Assembly (NCBI RefSeq): GCF_900096765.1
Contig: NZ_LT615228.1
Location: 6,669 to 70,668 of the forward strand
DNA: 64,000 nucleotides
Source: Polynucleobacter necessarius
GTDB lineage: Bacteria > Pseudomonadota > Gammaproteobacteria > Burkholderiales > Burkholderiaceae
Direction: 5' to 3'
Part shown: positions 27,110 through 36,401 of the stretch, one piece after another
Layout: every line of letters starts with the position of its first letter
How positions within the stretch are numbered: position 1 is the stretch's first letter
Notes under the pieces: model-generated
What the model was told of the DNA's origin: nothing
The model's database searches: none
Seen by the model: only the letters and a program-made list of their open reading frames with translations
Made by a program: the position numbers and the translations under genes

Positions 27110-28028
27110 TTCCATTTCAAAAAACACAAGCTATACCTTGCCGCCAAGCCATTTGTTATTAGCTTTGGCGATTGTTGCAGTTTGGGGTACGAACTTTGTT
27201 GTGATCAAACTTTCTCTAGCGAGTTTTCCACCGTTTCTGTTTGCCGCGCTTCGTTACTGTTTTGCATTTTTGCCAGCATCTTTTTTCTTGCCCAGACCGA
27301 AAGTGTCTTGGGTAAACTTGTGTGTATACGGCTTAGCTGTGGGTGTAGGGCAGTTTGGTGTTTTGTATTACGCCATCGACGGCAATATTTCTCCAGGCTT
27401 AGCTTCTTTAGTCATTCAGACCCAAGTGTTTTTCACCATCGGGTTTGCGATGTTGTTTGCCAAAGAAAAACTCAAGCTCTATCAAGCAGTGGCGGTAGCC
27501 ATCGCGATGGTGGGTTTATTGATTATTGCGGTGCACACAGATGCGACCACCACCTTCTTGGGCTTGGCCTTAGTCGTGTTCTGTGGTTTTTCTTGGGGTG
27601 TGGCCAACACAGCTAGCCGGCGTGCTGGCTCAATTAATATGCTCTCTTATGTCGTTTGGGTTAGCGTCTTTGCTATTCCGCCGCTATTTGCGATTGCCTT
27701 CCTCTTTGAAGGTGGGTGGGATGGGCTCAGCACTTCTGTAGTGGTGGCACCTCTGGGAGCTTGGCTGGGAGTCCTCTGGCAGTCCTGGGGCAATACGCTC
27801 TTTGGTTATGGCGCTTGGGCGTGGTTACTTTCCAAGCATCCTGCTGCCGTTGTAGCACCGGCTCCATTGTTGGTACCCATTTTCGGTATGGGGGCATCAG
27901 CCTTTTTCTTAAGTGAGCCTTTGCCGCTTTGGAAGATTTTGGCTGCTAGCTTAGTGATCATGGGCTTGATGGTGAATCTCTTTTGGCCCTCATTGCGCCA
28001 GCGTCTAATGGCTTCTTATCAGGGCTAA
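27102..28028 (+). CDS. EamA/DMT-family permease
   Basis: A 308-residue protein from a GTG start that overlaps the GMC gene, with about ten membrane helices in two EamA repeats. Landmarks are GTNFVVIKLSLASFPPFLFAALRY, LYYAIDGNISPGLASLV, FLGLALVVFCGFSWGVANTA and, near the end, ASAFFLSEPLPLWKILAASLV. DMT permeases export amino acids or other metabolites. The overlap with the oxidoreductase suggests the two are co-translated. Intact. Confidence 0.85.
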   Translation: MSNSISKNTSYTLPPSHLLLALAIVAVWGTNFVVIKLSLASFPPFLFAALRYCFAFLPASFFLPRPKVSWVNLCVYGLAVGVGQFGVLYYAIDGNISPGLASLVIQTQVFFTIGFAMLFAKEKLKLYQAVAVAIAMVGLLIIAVHTDATTTFLGLALVVFCGFSWGVANTASRRAGSINMLSYVVWVSVFAIPPLFAIAFLFEGGWDGLSTSVVVAPLGAWLGVLWQSWGNTLFGYGAWAWLLSKHPAAVVAPAPLLVPIFGMGASAFFLSEPLPLWKILAASLVIMGLMVNLFWPSLRQRLMASYQG

Positions 28029-28166
28029 ATTGCTGGTTTTAGGACTAATGTAAAACCCTAATACAAACCCCTTTTTTTGCCTGAGCATTAACTGTAAGAT
28101 AGCTATTCGTTATCTGTAGTACCTATAAAAATATTTAATTCACTTGTTTTTAGTCATGGAGACTTT

Positions 28167-29351
28167 ATGAATATACGTCGTCAAATCTTTGCTGTAGCAG
28201 CTACAGCTTTGTTCGCATCCGGTGCTTACGCTGCCGATATTAAAGTGGGCGTTGCTGGTCCATTCACAGGTGGCTCATCCTCAATGGGTGTGAGTATGCG
28301 CGATGGCGTCCGTCTTGCTGTAAAAGAAATCAACGCTGCTGGTGGTATCAACGGCAACAAGATTGTGTTGATCGAGCGTGACGATGAAGCAAAAAACGAG
28401 CGTGGCGTGCAAATTGCACAAGAGTTGATTAACAACGAAAAAGTAGTTGCTACTTTGGGTTACATCAACACTGGTGTCGCATTGGCTTCTCAGCGCTTCT
28501 ATCAAGATGCGAAGATTCCTGTGCTCAACAACGTTGCTACTGGTTCAATCATTACCAAGCAATTCCCAAATGCAGCTGAAAACTATGTTTTCCGTAACGC
28601 TGCAGCTGACAACATCCAAGCGCCAATGGTGGCTAAAGAAGCAGTTGAAAAGCGTGGTTTGAAAAAGGTAGCAATCTTGGCTGACTCTACTAACTATGGT
28701 CAGTTAGGCCGTGAGGACTTAGAAAAAGCCCTGAAGACATACGGCGTAACACCTGTAGCGGTTGAGAAGTTCAACATTGGTGACGTTGATATGACTTCAC
28801 AGTTGCTCAAAGCAAAAAATGCTGGTGCAGATGTTGTGTTGACTTACGCAATTGGACCTGAGTTGGCGCAAATTGCGAACGGTATGGCGAAGTTGGGTTG
28901 GAAAAAACCAATTATCGGTAGCTGGACTTTGTCTATGGCTAGCTTTATTGATACTGCTGGTAAGAACGGTGATGGCGCAACCATGCCACAAACTTATATC
29001 CAGTCTCCATCAACTACTTCAAAGCGTAAAGCTTTCCAAGATGCTTACGTAAAAGAGTTCAAGCCAAAAAATAACAACATCGCTTCTCCAGTTTCTGCTG
29101 CTCAAGGTTACGATTCTGTATACCTCTTGGCTGCAGCGATCAAACAAGCCAATAGCACAGAGGGACCAAAGATCTTGGCAGCATTGCAAGATCTCAAGAC
29201 TCCAGTTGATGGTGTTGTGATTACTTACAACAAGCCATTTACTGCGCAAGATCACGAAGCAATCAAGGCAAAAGACGTCGTTATGGGTGTTGTTGAAAAC
29301 GGCCGTGTTGAGTTCTTGAATGCTGAGGACGCAAAATCTAAGAAGAAGTAA
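28167..29351 (+). CDS. livK: Branched-chain amino-acid ABC transporter, periplasmic binding protein
   Basis: A 394-residue protein with a signal peptide (FAVAATALFASGAYAAD). The Leu/Ile/Val-binding pattern is clear: KVGVAGPFTGGSSSMGVS, AVKEINAAGGINGNKI, VVATLGYINTGVALA and VFRNAAADNIQAPMVAKEAVE, with a second lobe ending in a Lys-rich tail. It delivers substrate to LivHMGF. A rho-independent terminator follows, so it is expressed more strongly than the downstream liv genes or partly separately. Confidence 0.9.
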   Translation: MNIRRQIFAVAATALFASGAYAADIKVGVAGPFTGGSSSMGVSMRDGVRLAVKEINAAGGINGNKIVLIERDDEAKNERGVQIAQELINNEKVVATLGYINTGVALASQRFYQDAKIPVLNNVATGSIITKQFPNAAENYVFRNAAADNIQAPMVAKEAVEKRGLKKVAILADSTNYGQLGREDLEKALKTYGVTPVAVEKFNIGDVDMTSQLLKAKNAGADVVLTYAIGPELAQIANGMAKLGWKKPIIGSWTLSMASFIDTAGKNGDGATMPQTYIQSPSTTSKRKAFQDAYVKEFKPKNNNIASPVSAAQGYDSVYLLAAAIKQANSTEGPKILAALQDLKTPVDGVVITYNKPFTAQDHEAIKAKDVVMGVVENGRVEFLNAEDAKSKKK

Positions 29352-29412
29352 TTCAAGCTTTAACAGCAGTGCGAGGTAAATTTATTTTGCACTGCAACAT
29401 TACTTGAAACAA

Positions 29413-29438
29413 AGCGCCGCCTAAAAGCGGCGTTTTGC
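29413..29438 (+). terminator. Terminator or attenuator between livK and livH
   Basis: Stem CGCCGC (29415-29420) pairs with GCGGCG (29427-29432) around CTAAAA and is followed by TTTT. It probably reduces read-through from livK into livH. Confidence 0.75.
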
Positions 29439-29460
29439 TTACAATGACGGATTCGTTAAT

Positions 29461-29512
29461 AAAAAGTATTAAAAATATTTAGGCCAAAAAAGTATTAAAA
29501 ATATTTAGGCCA
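29461..29512. repeat. Perfect 26-bp tandem duplication upstream of livH
   Basis: Units 29461-29486 and 29487-29512 are identical; the second ends six bases before the livH ATG. Each unit holds an AT-rich core that could act as a -10 element, so the duplication may change spacing or copy number of a promoter or ribosome-binding region. Confidence 0.9.
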
Positions 29513-29517
29513 ATCAT

Positions 29518-30396
29518 ATGGAAATGCTTGCACAAATCCTCTCAAGCGGTATCGCTGTGGGGATGATCTATGCGGTAATCGCTTTCGGATTTCAGCTCAC
29601 TTTTGCTACATCAGGTACTCTGAATTTCGGTCAGGGTGAAGCGCTGATGTTGGGCGCTTTAGTCGGTCTGACCTGTGTAGATACCTTTGGCATCAACTAT
29701 TGGGCGATGATTCCAATTGTTTGTATTTTTGGCATGCTTCAAGGTAGCTTTGTTGAGCTCATCGGCGTACGTCCAGCGATCAAAATTAAATCTGAGTTTG
29801 GTTGGATTATGTCTACCATTGCACTTGGTATTATTTTCAAGAACGTGGCTGAAAATATCTGGGGCCGTGATGCCTTACCATTCTCATCACCATTGCCAAT
29901 GGAGCCAATGAATTTCATGGGTGCCAATATTCTCCCAATGGAAATCTTGGTGGTAGTCGGTGCTTTAGTAATGATGTTATTGGTTGAGTTCTTTAATCGC
30001 AAGACTATCTATGGAAAGGCAGTCGTTGCTACCGCCAATGACCGTGATGCTGCTGGCTTGATGGGCATCAATACCAGTATGGTGATTACTTTCTCCTACG
30101 CTTTATCTTCCTTGACCGCTGCATTTGCTGGTGTATTGATTGCGCCTTTGACTTTAACTGGTGCAACCATGGGCGGTGCCTTAGGCTTGAAAGCATTTGC
30201 GGTAGCGATTATTGGCGGCTTATCGAGTGGCCTCGGAATTATTGTTGGTGGCTTGATTCTCGGTATTGTTGAAACAGCTACTGGCTTTTATGTCTCTACT
30301 GGCTATAAGGATGTTCCAGGTTTGATCTTGTTGCTGCTTGTGCTTGTATACAAACCATCTGGCCTCTTCGGTAAATCTGCAATTAAGAAAGTTTAA
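29518..30396 (+). CDS. livH: Branched-chain amino-acid ABC transporter permease LivH
   Basis: A 292-residue permease with eight or nine membrane segments and the LivH pattern: GMIYAVIAFGFQLTFATSG, LNFGQGEALMLGALVG, and the EAA-type loop YGKAVVATANDRDAAGLMGIN, then GALGLKAFAVAIIGGLSSGLG. It forms the inner-membrane channel with LivM. The stop and the next ATG overlap (TAATG). Intact. Confidence 0.9.
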   Translation: MEMLAQILSSGIAVGMIYAVIAFGFQLTFATSGTLNFGQGEALMLGALVGLTCVDTFGINYWAMIPIVCIFGMLQGSFVELIGVRPAIKIKSEFGWIMSTIALGIIFKNVAENIWGRDALPFSSPLPMEPMNFMGANILPMEILVVVGALVMMLLVEFFNRKTIYGKAVVATANDRDAAGLMGINTSMVITFSYALSSLTAAFAGVLIAPLTLTGATMGGALGLKAFAVAIIGGLSSGLGIIVGGLILGIVETATGFYVSTGYKDVPGLILLLLVLVYKPSGLFGKSAIKKV

Positions 30397-32331
30397 TGAT
30401 GAAATTGAAGTCTTCTATTCCTCTTTTAATTGCTATTGCTGCTCTTTTTGCATTGCCGCTAGTAATTCACAATCCTTATTACATTCACTTAGCTGAAACG
30501 ATTCTGATCTATACCATTCTCTTGTTTGGTTTAGATATCGTCGTGGGTTATGTTGGTCAGGTCTCTTTGGGCCATGCCGCTTTGTTCGGTATTGGTTCAT
30601 ATACCGCTGGTATTTTGTTCTTCCACTTGGGTTGGCCAATTTGGGCAACGATTCCAGCCTCAATTATTATTACTTCGATTTTCGGTGGCATCCTCGCGTT
30701 TCCGGCTCTCAAGGTGATCGGACCATATTTAGCGATGGTGACCTTGGCATTCGGAACCATTGCGCAGATTCTCATTAACGAGATGACTTGGTTGACTGAA
30801 GGTCCATTGGGCATCAAGTTAACCCGTCCAGAGTTGATAGGCGTGCCAATGACCAAGGCTGAGTATTTCTGGTTAGTGTCTGCCTTTGGTATCCTGGCCT
30901 TGATCGTGATCGACCGCTTTGTTAAATCCCAAATGGGGTCGTGCATTTGAAGCCTTGCGTGATAGCCCTGTTGCTTGTGACTGTATGGGCGTATCTGTAT
31001 ACCGTTTCAAGGTGATCGCATTTGTCATCAGCGCAGCATTTGCTGGATTAGCTGGTTGCTTGTACGCTTACTCCGAGCAGTACATTTCTCCAAATACCTA
31101 TAACAACAACGAATTGGTTGTTCTCTTCTTGCTCGGCATCATCATGGGTGGTCGTAAGTCTCGTTTGGGTGCCATTATTGGCGCGGCCATCATTGTGTTG
31201 TTGCCAAAGCTCTTGGACGATATCAATTTGTTCCGTATTGTTGCCTCGATTATTGCAATCGTGGTGGTGGTCGGTGCAGCAGTGGCCTTGTCTAAGAAGG
31301 TTACTACTCCAAGACGCGTGGCAGTTCCGATTGCTGGTGTAGTTGGCTTGGCTGCCTTCTCGTTCTGGCTTAATAGCATTTCTGACTGGCGCTTGAGTAT
31401 CTTCGGCTTCATGATTTTGTTGGTGGTTTACTACTTGCAAAACGGTATCGTTGGATTTGCGAAGAGCTTCTACCAATCTATTGTTGGCAAAGCGAAAACT
31501 GCTCGTGGCGGTGACGCTGAAGCCGTGGATGATTCCATCAGCTTTATTAGTGCCGTTGGTAGTAAAGATGCCGGTGCAGAGCTTCTTAAAGTGGACTCAG
31601 TATTGATGCAGTTCGGTGGCTTGAAAGCCTTGAATAACGTTGACCTGAGTATTAAGCGCGGCACGATTCATGGCTTGATTGGACCAAACGGCTCTGGTAA
31701 GAGCACCATGATGAACGTGTTGACTGGTATTTATGTGCCAACTGCCGGTAACGTTTTATATGCAGGACAGAGCGTGGTTGGTAAGACTTCATCTGATATC
31801 GCTTTATCCGGTATTGCCCGTACTTTCCAAAACGTCCAGTTGTTTGGTGAAATGACAGCGATTCAGAATATTTTGGTTGGCTTGCATCATACCTTTAAGT
31901 CGAACATGCTCGAGATCGCATTGCATCTGCCGCGCTACAAGCGTGAAGAGGCGGAAGCACACGCTCGTGCTATGGCTCTTCTCAAATTTGTTGGCTTAGA
32001 TGATTTGGCTAATGAAGAAGCGCGTAACTTGCCATATGGTAAGCAACGTTTGCTAGAGATTGCTCGTGCATTGGCACTCGACCCCGAATTGCTCCTCTTG
32101 GACGAGCCAGCTGCGGGCTTGACCGCTCCAGACATCAAGGAACTCTTGCGCATCATTCGTAAGATTCGTGATAACGGAATTACCTTCATCCTGATTGAGC
32201 ATCATATGGATGTGGTGATGTCGGTTTGCGATACCGTTTCTGTATTGGACTTCGGTCAGAAGATTGCGGAAGGTAAGCCAGCTGAAGTTCAGGCTAACGA
32301 GAAGGTGATTCATGCCTACTTGGGTACTTAA
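30396..32331 (+). pseudogene. LivM-LivG fusion (permease plus ATPase), frameshifted in the permease part
   Basis: Starting at ATG 30396, LivM helices run to VKSQMG, where a G4 run at 30935-30938 shifts the frame to a stop at 30950. With G3 the EAA loop reads KSQMGRAFEALRDSPVACDCMGV and continues in frame into the rest of LivM. It then passes, without any stop, into a LivG ATPase: Walker A GPNGSGKST, the signature-like LPYGKQRLLEIARAL, and Walker B LLLLDEPAAGL. One polypeptide of about 645 residues was intended. Permease-ATPase fusions of this kind occur in Burkholderiales. Now the ATPase part has no obvious start of its own, so the transporter is probably lost. Confidence 0.85.
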
Positions 32332-32362
32332 TCACTAGAACCATATTGAATCGGTAAATACC

Positions 32363-33088
32363 ATGTTATCTATTAAGAATCTTGAAGCAGGCTACGGCAA
32401 AGTTAAAGCCCTTCATGGCATCAATATTGATGTTCCAAAAGGTCAAGTAATCACTTTGATTGGCTCTAATGGTGCTGGCAAAACCACCACCATGCGCGCG
32501 ATCACTGGCATGATTAAACCTACTGCTGGTGAAGTCACTCTTGGTGGTGAGCAAATCAATGGCTACGACTCTCATAAGATTGCGCGCTTAGGTTTAGCGC
32601 ATAGTCCAGAAGGTCGTCGCGTGTTTACAACCATGTCTGTGACTGACAATTTATTGTTAGGCGCATTTCCCCGTTTTACAGGTAGCCGTTCAAAAGGCGA
32701 TATCAAGACTGATTTAGAAAAAGCGTTGGAGATGTTCCCGCGCTTGAAAGAGCGTCGCAATCAATTGGCTGGCACATTGTCTGGTGGTGAGCAGCAGATG
32801 TTGGCGATGGCTCGCGCAGTGATGTTAAATCCAGAGATCATTCTCTTGGATGAGCCATCCATGGGCTTGGCGCCAATCTTGGTTGAGGAAGTATTTAAGA
32901 TTATTTCTAACCTCAAGTCTCAGGGCGTGACCATGTTGTTGGTTGAACAGTTTGCTGCCGCAGCATTGAACGTAGCTGACTATGGTTATGTTTTAGAGAA
33001 CGGCAAGATTGCAACCCATGGTCCTGCCGCTAAATTGAAAGATGATCCTGCCGTGAAAGCAGCTTACTTAGGTGGCGGCGGTCACTAA
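32363..33088 (+). CDS. livF: Branched-chain amino-acid ABC transporter ATPase LivF
   Basis: A 241-residue ATPase with Walker A GSNGAGKTT, the Q-loop/SPEGRRVF segment typical of LivF, the signature LSGGEQQMLAMARA, and Walker B IILLDEPSMGL, ending in VKAAYLGGGGH. It pairs with the LivG half of the upstream fusion to power import. It is intact although its partner is frameshifted. A terminator follows. Confidence 0.92.
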   Translation: MLSIKNLEAGYGKVKALHGINIDVPKGQVITLIGSNGAGKTTTMRAITGMIKPTAGEVTLGGEQINGYDSHKIARLGLAHSPEGRRVFTTMSVTDNLLLGAFPRFTGSRSKGDIKTDLEKALEMFPRLKERRNQLAGTLSGGEQQMLAMARAVMLNPEIILLDEPSMGLAPILVEEVFKIISNLKSQGVTMLLVEQFAAAALNVADYGYVLENGKIATHGPAAKLKDDPAVKAAYLGGGGH

Positions 33089-33111
33089 GTAAACCATCCG
33101 CTCAAATGAAC

Positions 33112-33137
33112 AAAGCCCTTAGCAGTAAGGGCTTTTT
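33112..33137. terminator. Bidirectional terminator between livF and the Fur-box operon
   Basis: Stem AAAGCCCTTA with TAAGGGCTTT around a short loop, flanked by T-runs, between two convergent transcription units. Confidence 0.8.
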
Positions 33138-33153
33138 CTTTTATAAATTCATA

Positions 33154-33720
33154 TTACTGATTTGAGATCAGCCCAATGGCCTCACGTATCAATAGGGCGC
33201 GATATCCCATGTAGATCGCCACCAATGTGAAGCCAATCAGAAATAATTTGGGGACGAGGGCGCCTTCTAAAACGAGTTGGCTATTGAGCAAACCAACAGC
33301 CACGGCAAAAAAGAAGATTGCTCCCAGACCCAGCACAACCCAGTTTTCATGATGACTGACTTGTTGAGTTTGGTTGGTGTAGGCTAATACCTGAAGCGAC
33401 TCACCTTGCTGGTAGCCGGCAACTTGAACGCTATCCCCATTGTTAATAGTCATCGGAGCGGAAAACTTGGCTTCTATGGCTTTTCCATCCAAGTCGAACT
33501 GGGAGATATAAAAGCGCTTGTAATAGATTGATGAGTGATCGTGAGTAGGTTTTTCGGTATTGACATATTCAAGGGTTTCCTGATGAAGATTACTGACATT
33601 GCCTGATATTGCGCTAATAGAATTGAATAACCAAGTTTGCGGTTTAGTAGAAGACATCAGCAGAGCTCCCAAAAGGCCGAAGAAAATAATATACAGAATA
33701 GTTAAAACGGGCCTTTTCAT
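33154..33720 (-). CDS. Membrane protein of unknown function, last gene of Fur-box operon
   Basis: The ATG at 33720 overlaps the stop of the upstream transporter gene (ATGA); longer in-frame reading is inside that gene and is not used. The 188-residue product has one N-terminal helix (about 5-24), an extracytoplasmic domain of about 100 residues with an OB- or SH3-like feel (GDSVQVAGYQQGESLQVLAY), and two or three helices at the C terminus. I do not recognise a family. Its job is open; coupling to a TauE/SafE transporter suggests a membrane-linked helper. Confidence 0.55.
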   Translation of the reverse strand: MKRPVLTILYIIFFGLLGALLMSSTKPQTWLFNSISAISGNVSNLHQETLEYVNTEKPTHDHSSIYYKRFYISQFDLDGKAIEAKFSAPMTINNGDSVQVAGYQQGESLQVLAYTNQTQQVSHHENWVVLGLGAIFFFAVAVGLLNSQLVLEGALVPKLFLIGFTLVAIYMGYRALLIREAIGLISNQ

Positions 33721-34538
33721 AAAGCGTAAAGGCCTTTTGCAGATAAGCTGATGGCAACTACAAATGCCAATAGTGCAAAAATTTGCTGTAATCGAGGACT
33801 GCTCAATCGATTGCTTAAGCTGCGACCGATCAGCAATCCTGCGAGTGCACCTAAAGAGAAGGGTGCTGCAATCCAAAGATCAAAATTGCCCAAGACGATT
33901 GAGAAGATCGTGCCTCCACCAGCAACAATGGCAAGTACCCCAAGTGAGGTGGCTACGATCGATTGCACCGGTAAGTCGGTATAGCGCTTGAGGGCAGGAA
34001 CAATGACAAAGCCGCCGCCCACACCCAAAAGACCGGATAGAAAGCCGGCCAATCCTCCCGAGAACATGAGCGCCTTTGCGCAAGGAATATTCCAAGCAAG
34101 CTTACCAATGGATGTATCCAATAAGCACGGCGGTGGTGGCTTGCCATCAAAGTCGGCAATCCCATGAATTTCTTTATAAGCTTGTCGATATAGACGAATC
34201 GATACATAAAACAAAGTGCAACTAAACAATATAAGTAATGGCGCATTGGGAAGGCGTTGCGACAGCCACAAGCCAATGGGAGAAAGCAGCAATCCAAAAG
34301 TCGCCATGAGTCCTGCAGCTTTGTAGCGCAGGATTTTATTTTTTAACCCAAGTAGTGCACCCACTCCCGCAGCTAGAGTGATGGCGCTAAGCGATATGGG
34401 TGCGGCTTGTGCAACGTTCAAATGAAGTGCAAAGACGAGTAGTGGTACCGAGAGAATACCGCCACCAGCCCCAGTCAGGCCCATCAGAATCCCAATAACA
34501 ATTCCGAGAGCAGGGCTGATGAATAGTGAGCTTTCCAT
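33717..34538 (-). CDS. TauE/SafE (TSUP) family transporter
   Basis: A 273-residue protein with eight membrane helices and the TSUP hallmarks: GILMGLTGAGGGILSVPLLV in the first repeat and FLSGLLGVGGGFVIVPAL in the second. TSUP proteins move sulfite, sulfoacetate and related anions. Here the substrate is unknown; in a cluster with FMN-binding and ApbE proteins it need not be a sulfur compound. It lies 42 bp past the cytochrome-like gene on the same strand. Confidence 0.82.
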   Translation of the reverse strand: MESSLFISPALGIVIGILMGLTGAGGGILSVPLLVFALHLNVAQAAPISLSAITLAAGVGALLGLKNKILRYKAAGLMATFGLLLSPIGLWLSQRLPNAPLLILFSCTLFYVSIRLYRQAYKEIHGIADFDGKPPPPCLLDTSIGKLAWNIPCAKALMFSGGLAGFLSGLLGVGGGFVIVPALKRYTDLPVQSIVATSLGVLAIVAGGGTIFSIVLGNFDLWIAAPFSLGALAGLLIGRSLSNRLSSPRLQQIFALLAFVVAISLSAKGLYAL

Positions 34539-34580
34539 TGCAGATCATTTTATAACCATCATGGTTGCAAGATTGTGAGT

Positions 34581-35009
34581 CTAGATTTGGTGCCTAGGAT
34601 GCTTTGTGGGAAGAATGCCGGCGTGCAAGATAAAGAGCATAAAAAACAAAAGTCCAATCATCCAGTGAATATCAATGACTATTTCACGGATCGTTTCGGG
34701 GCCGTAATAGAGTAATCCCCCTGAAATTAGCAATACCGATAGAAAAGTGACTTGCCCAAAGCCACTGATCCATTTTGTCTTGGATTTCAATCCCGCCTTG
34801 AGATGAAATGGCAACACCGAACCTAGTGCCAAAGTGGCCAGCATCGCTGCAAGACCATGCATTGCCAAAATGGAGTGCGCTCCCAATTTTGGTCGGGCAA
34901 ATCCAAATTCGTGACCTAGCAAATAAAGACCGCCCGTCACAGAGCAGGCGAGCATTCCAAAGATGACAAACCACTTCTGCCAGTTAGGCATTTTCCCAAG
35001 CCGACTCAT
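34581..35009 (-). CDS. Cytochrome b-like four-helix membrane protein
   Basis: A 142-residue protein with four membrane helices. Several histidines sit in or at the ends of helices (GAHSILAMHG, PFHLKAG, VIDIHWMIG, FILHAGIL), the arrangement seen in small di-heme b-type cytochromes and DUF4405-like proteins. Heme binding is inferred, not shown. It overlaps apbE by four bases, so it is tightly coupled to the flavin-attachment enzyme. It could pass electrons from quinol or a cytosolic donor across the membrane to the FMN-binding protein. Confidence 0.6.
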   Translation of the reverse strand: MSRLGKMPNWQKWFVIFGMLACSVTGGLYLLGHEFGFARPKLGAHSILAMHGLAAMLATLALGSVLPFHLKAGLKSKTKWISGFGQVTFLSVLLISGGLLYYGPETIREIVIDIHWMIGLLFFMLFILHAGILPTKHPRHQI

Positions 35010-35830
35010 GCTGTAATCCGAATGGCTTGTGCGTTAAAACGATCAAAGCAAGGATGCCGTTCTTGCCCTGAGATCGCCAACACTTTGGTGAGGGCATCGG
35101 CGTAGATGCATTCTTTTGCCAGAATCGAGTATGAGCCCTCAAAGTTGATATGAATCCCATTTTCTTCTATTGCTAGTGGGTTAATGATGTGACTTTGCTG
35201 ACAATCCCTTTTTGAAAAATGCAAACTGCTAGTGGCAATTGCACAATTTTGAAACTCTCCAATATCGAGCAACTGATTTAATTGATCGGGGCTGCGAATA
35301 TGAATTCGCTTTGGCGTGTCGCCAAATAGCCGTAGATCTCCTCCAGCGTTGACTATTCCAGAGTGACAGCCTTCGGAGATCAGAATCTTGACCGCCATAT
35401 CTACTGCAAAGCCTTTGGCGATTCCACCTAGGTCAAGACAGACAGGTCTGTTTGATTGAATGAGATCGGGAGCTAGAAAATGAATATCCTCAATACCTCC
35501 TAAATCCAAATTGGCTAGATTGATATGTTGTGGCAATAGACCGGCCGTAACTAGGCGATGACCAATACCACAATTAAATAGACCATGCGAGTGGCGATGA
35601 ATTTTCTTGGCAGTCGTAAGCACCTGCGATGTCCAGGGATGAATATTCACTGCTTTTTGGTGCGCTAGTCGGTTAATTTGGCTTAGCTCGCTTTGGGGAT
35701 GATGAAATCCCATCAAACTCTGAATCATTTCGATTGACGCAAATGCACTGTTGATAACCTCCATAGGGACATCCTCGTCAATACTGATTTCTACAAAAGT
35801 GCCTAATAGTGGCTTGCAACGAGTCATCAT
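35006..35830 (-). CDS. apbE: FAD:protein FMN transferase ApbE
   Basis: A 274-residue protein with ApbE motifs RCKPLLGTFVEIS at the N terminus, FHHPQSELSQIN, PVCLDLGGIAKGFAVD (the Gly-rich loop), IVNAGGDLRLFG and CIYADALTKVLAI near the end. ApbE moves FMN from FAD onto a Thr/Ser of a target protein in an Mg-dependent reaction. No lipobox or signal peptide is visible, unlike many ApbEs, so its location is unclear. It overlaps by four bases both the gene for its likely target (FMN-binding protein) and the cytochrome-like gene. Confidence 0.9.
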   Translation of the reverse strand: MMTRCKPLLGTFVEISIDEDVPMEVINSAFASIEMIQSLMGFHHPQSELSQINRLAHQKAVNIHPWTSQVLTTAKKIHRHSHGLFNCGIGHRLVTAGLLPQHINLANLDLGGIEDIHFLAPDLIQSNRPVCLDLGGIAKGFAVDMAVKILISEGCHSGIVNAGGDLRLFGDTPKRIHIRSPDQLNQLLDIGEFQNCAIATSSLHFSKRDCQQSHIINPLAIEENGIHINFEGSYSILAKECIYADALTKVLAISGQERHPCFDRFNAQAIRITA

Positions 35831-36375
35831 TTGACTTGAGGTGGGTAATTTTTGAGTGCCAAGTCATAAAAAACAGTGACCCGTTTGATTCCATCGGTTA
35901 AGTGCTTGCAAGATAGTGTCGCCCCACCAATATTCTGAATATCTTGGTTGAGCTTGATCGCATCTTGAGCGCTCTTGCCAACAAATTGTTGGCGCCATTG
36001 CGCTTGGGCAACTTCGTAACCATAAGACTCGACGTATTCTAGGATCTCAATTCCTAAAATATTTCCTTTGGGGTTGAGGGCGACAGCATAGGTGATCATT
36101 TCATGTTTACCGACCACCTCATCCACAATGAACCATCCGCCATCAGCTGTTCTCCAAATTCGATCTCCTTTAAAGGGATGGCGGATACTCGATGCTGAGC
36201 GCAGTTGTTCTTGGAGATCGTCTATGATGATGATCGGAGTTTTGCTCAGCATCTTTTTCGGAAACAGAATTTGCTGAGCTTGCTCTGTCGATATATAAAT
36301 TTTAGCCTGAGCAACAATGGGGGCGATCATGATTGCTAGGCCGGCAATCGCCAGAGTTGTTTGTTTGTGATTCAT
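35827..36375 (-). CDS. Exported FMN-binding domain protein, ApbE target
   Basis: A 182-residue protein with a signal peptide (TTLAIAGLAIMIAPIVAQA). The FMN-binding domain (PF04205) ends in GGATLSCKHLTDGIKRV; the GGATLS segment fits the covalent attachment motif, with Thr carrying the flavin. Middle motifs are YAVALNPKGNILGIEILEY and FVGKSAQDAIKLNQDI. It would act in the periplasm as a one- or two-electron flavoprotein, like NqrC or RnfG. It lies downstream of the outer-membrane protein gene and overlaps apbE. Confidence 0.88.
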   Translation of the reverse strand: MNHKQTTLAIAGLAIMIAPIVAQAKIYISTEQAQQILFPKKMLSKTPIIIIDDLQEQLRSASSIRHPFKGDRIWRTADGGWFIVDEVVGKHEMITYAVALNPKGNILGIEILEYVESYGYEVAQAQWRQQFVGKSAQDAIKLNQDIQNIGGATLSCKHLTDGIKRVTVFYDLALKNYPPQVK

Positions 36376-36401
36376 GGAATATGTTCTTTTTGTTTTTCTG
36401 C

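Noticed and set aside
28035..28057. GGTTTTA / TAAAACC hairpin after the DMT permease gene
   Set aside because: The stem is only AT-rich and the T-run (28072-28078) is too far from it for a standard terminator.
30557..30946. 129-codon minus-strand frame opposite livM
   Set aside because: Antisense shadow of a membrane-protein gene; no start context or family pattern.
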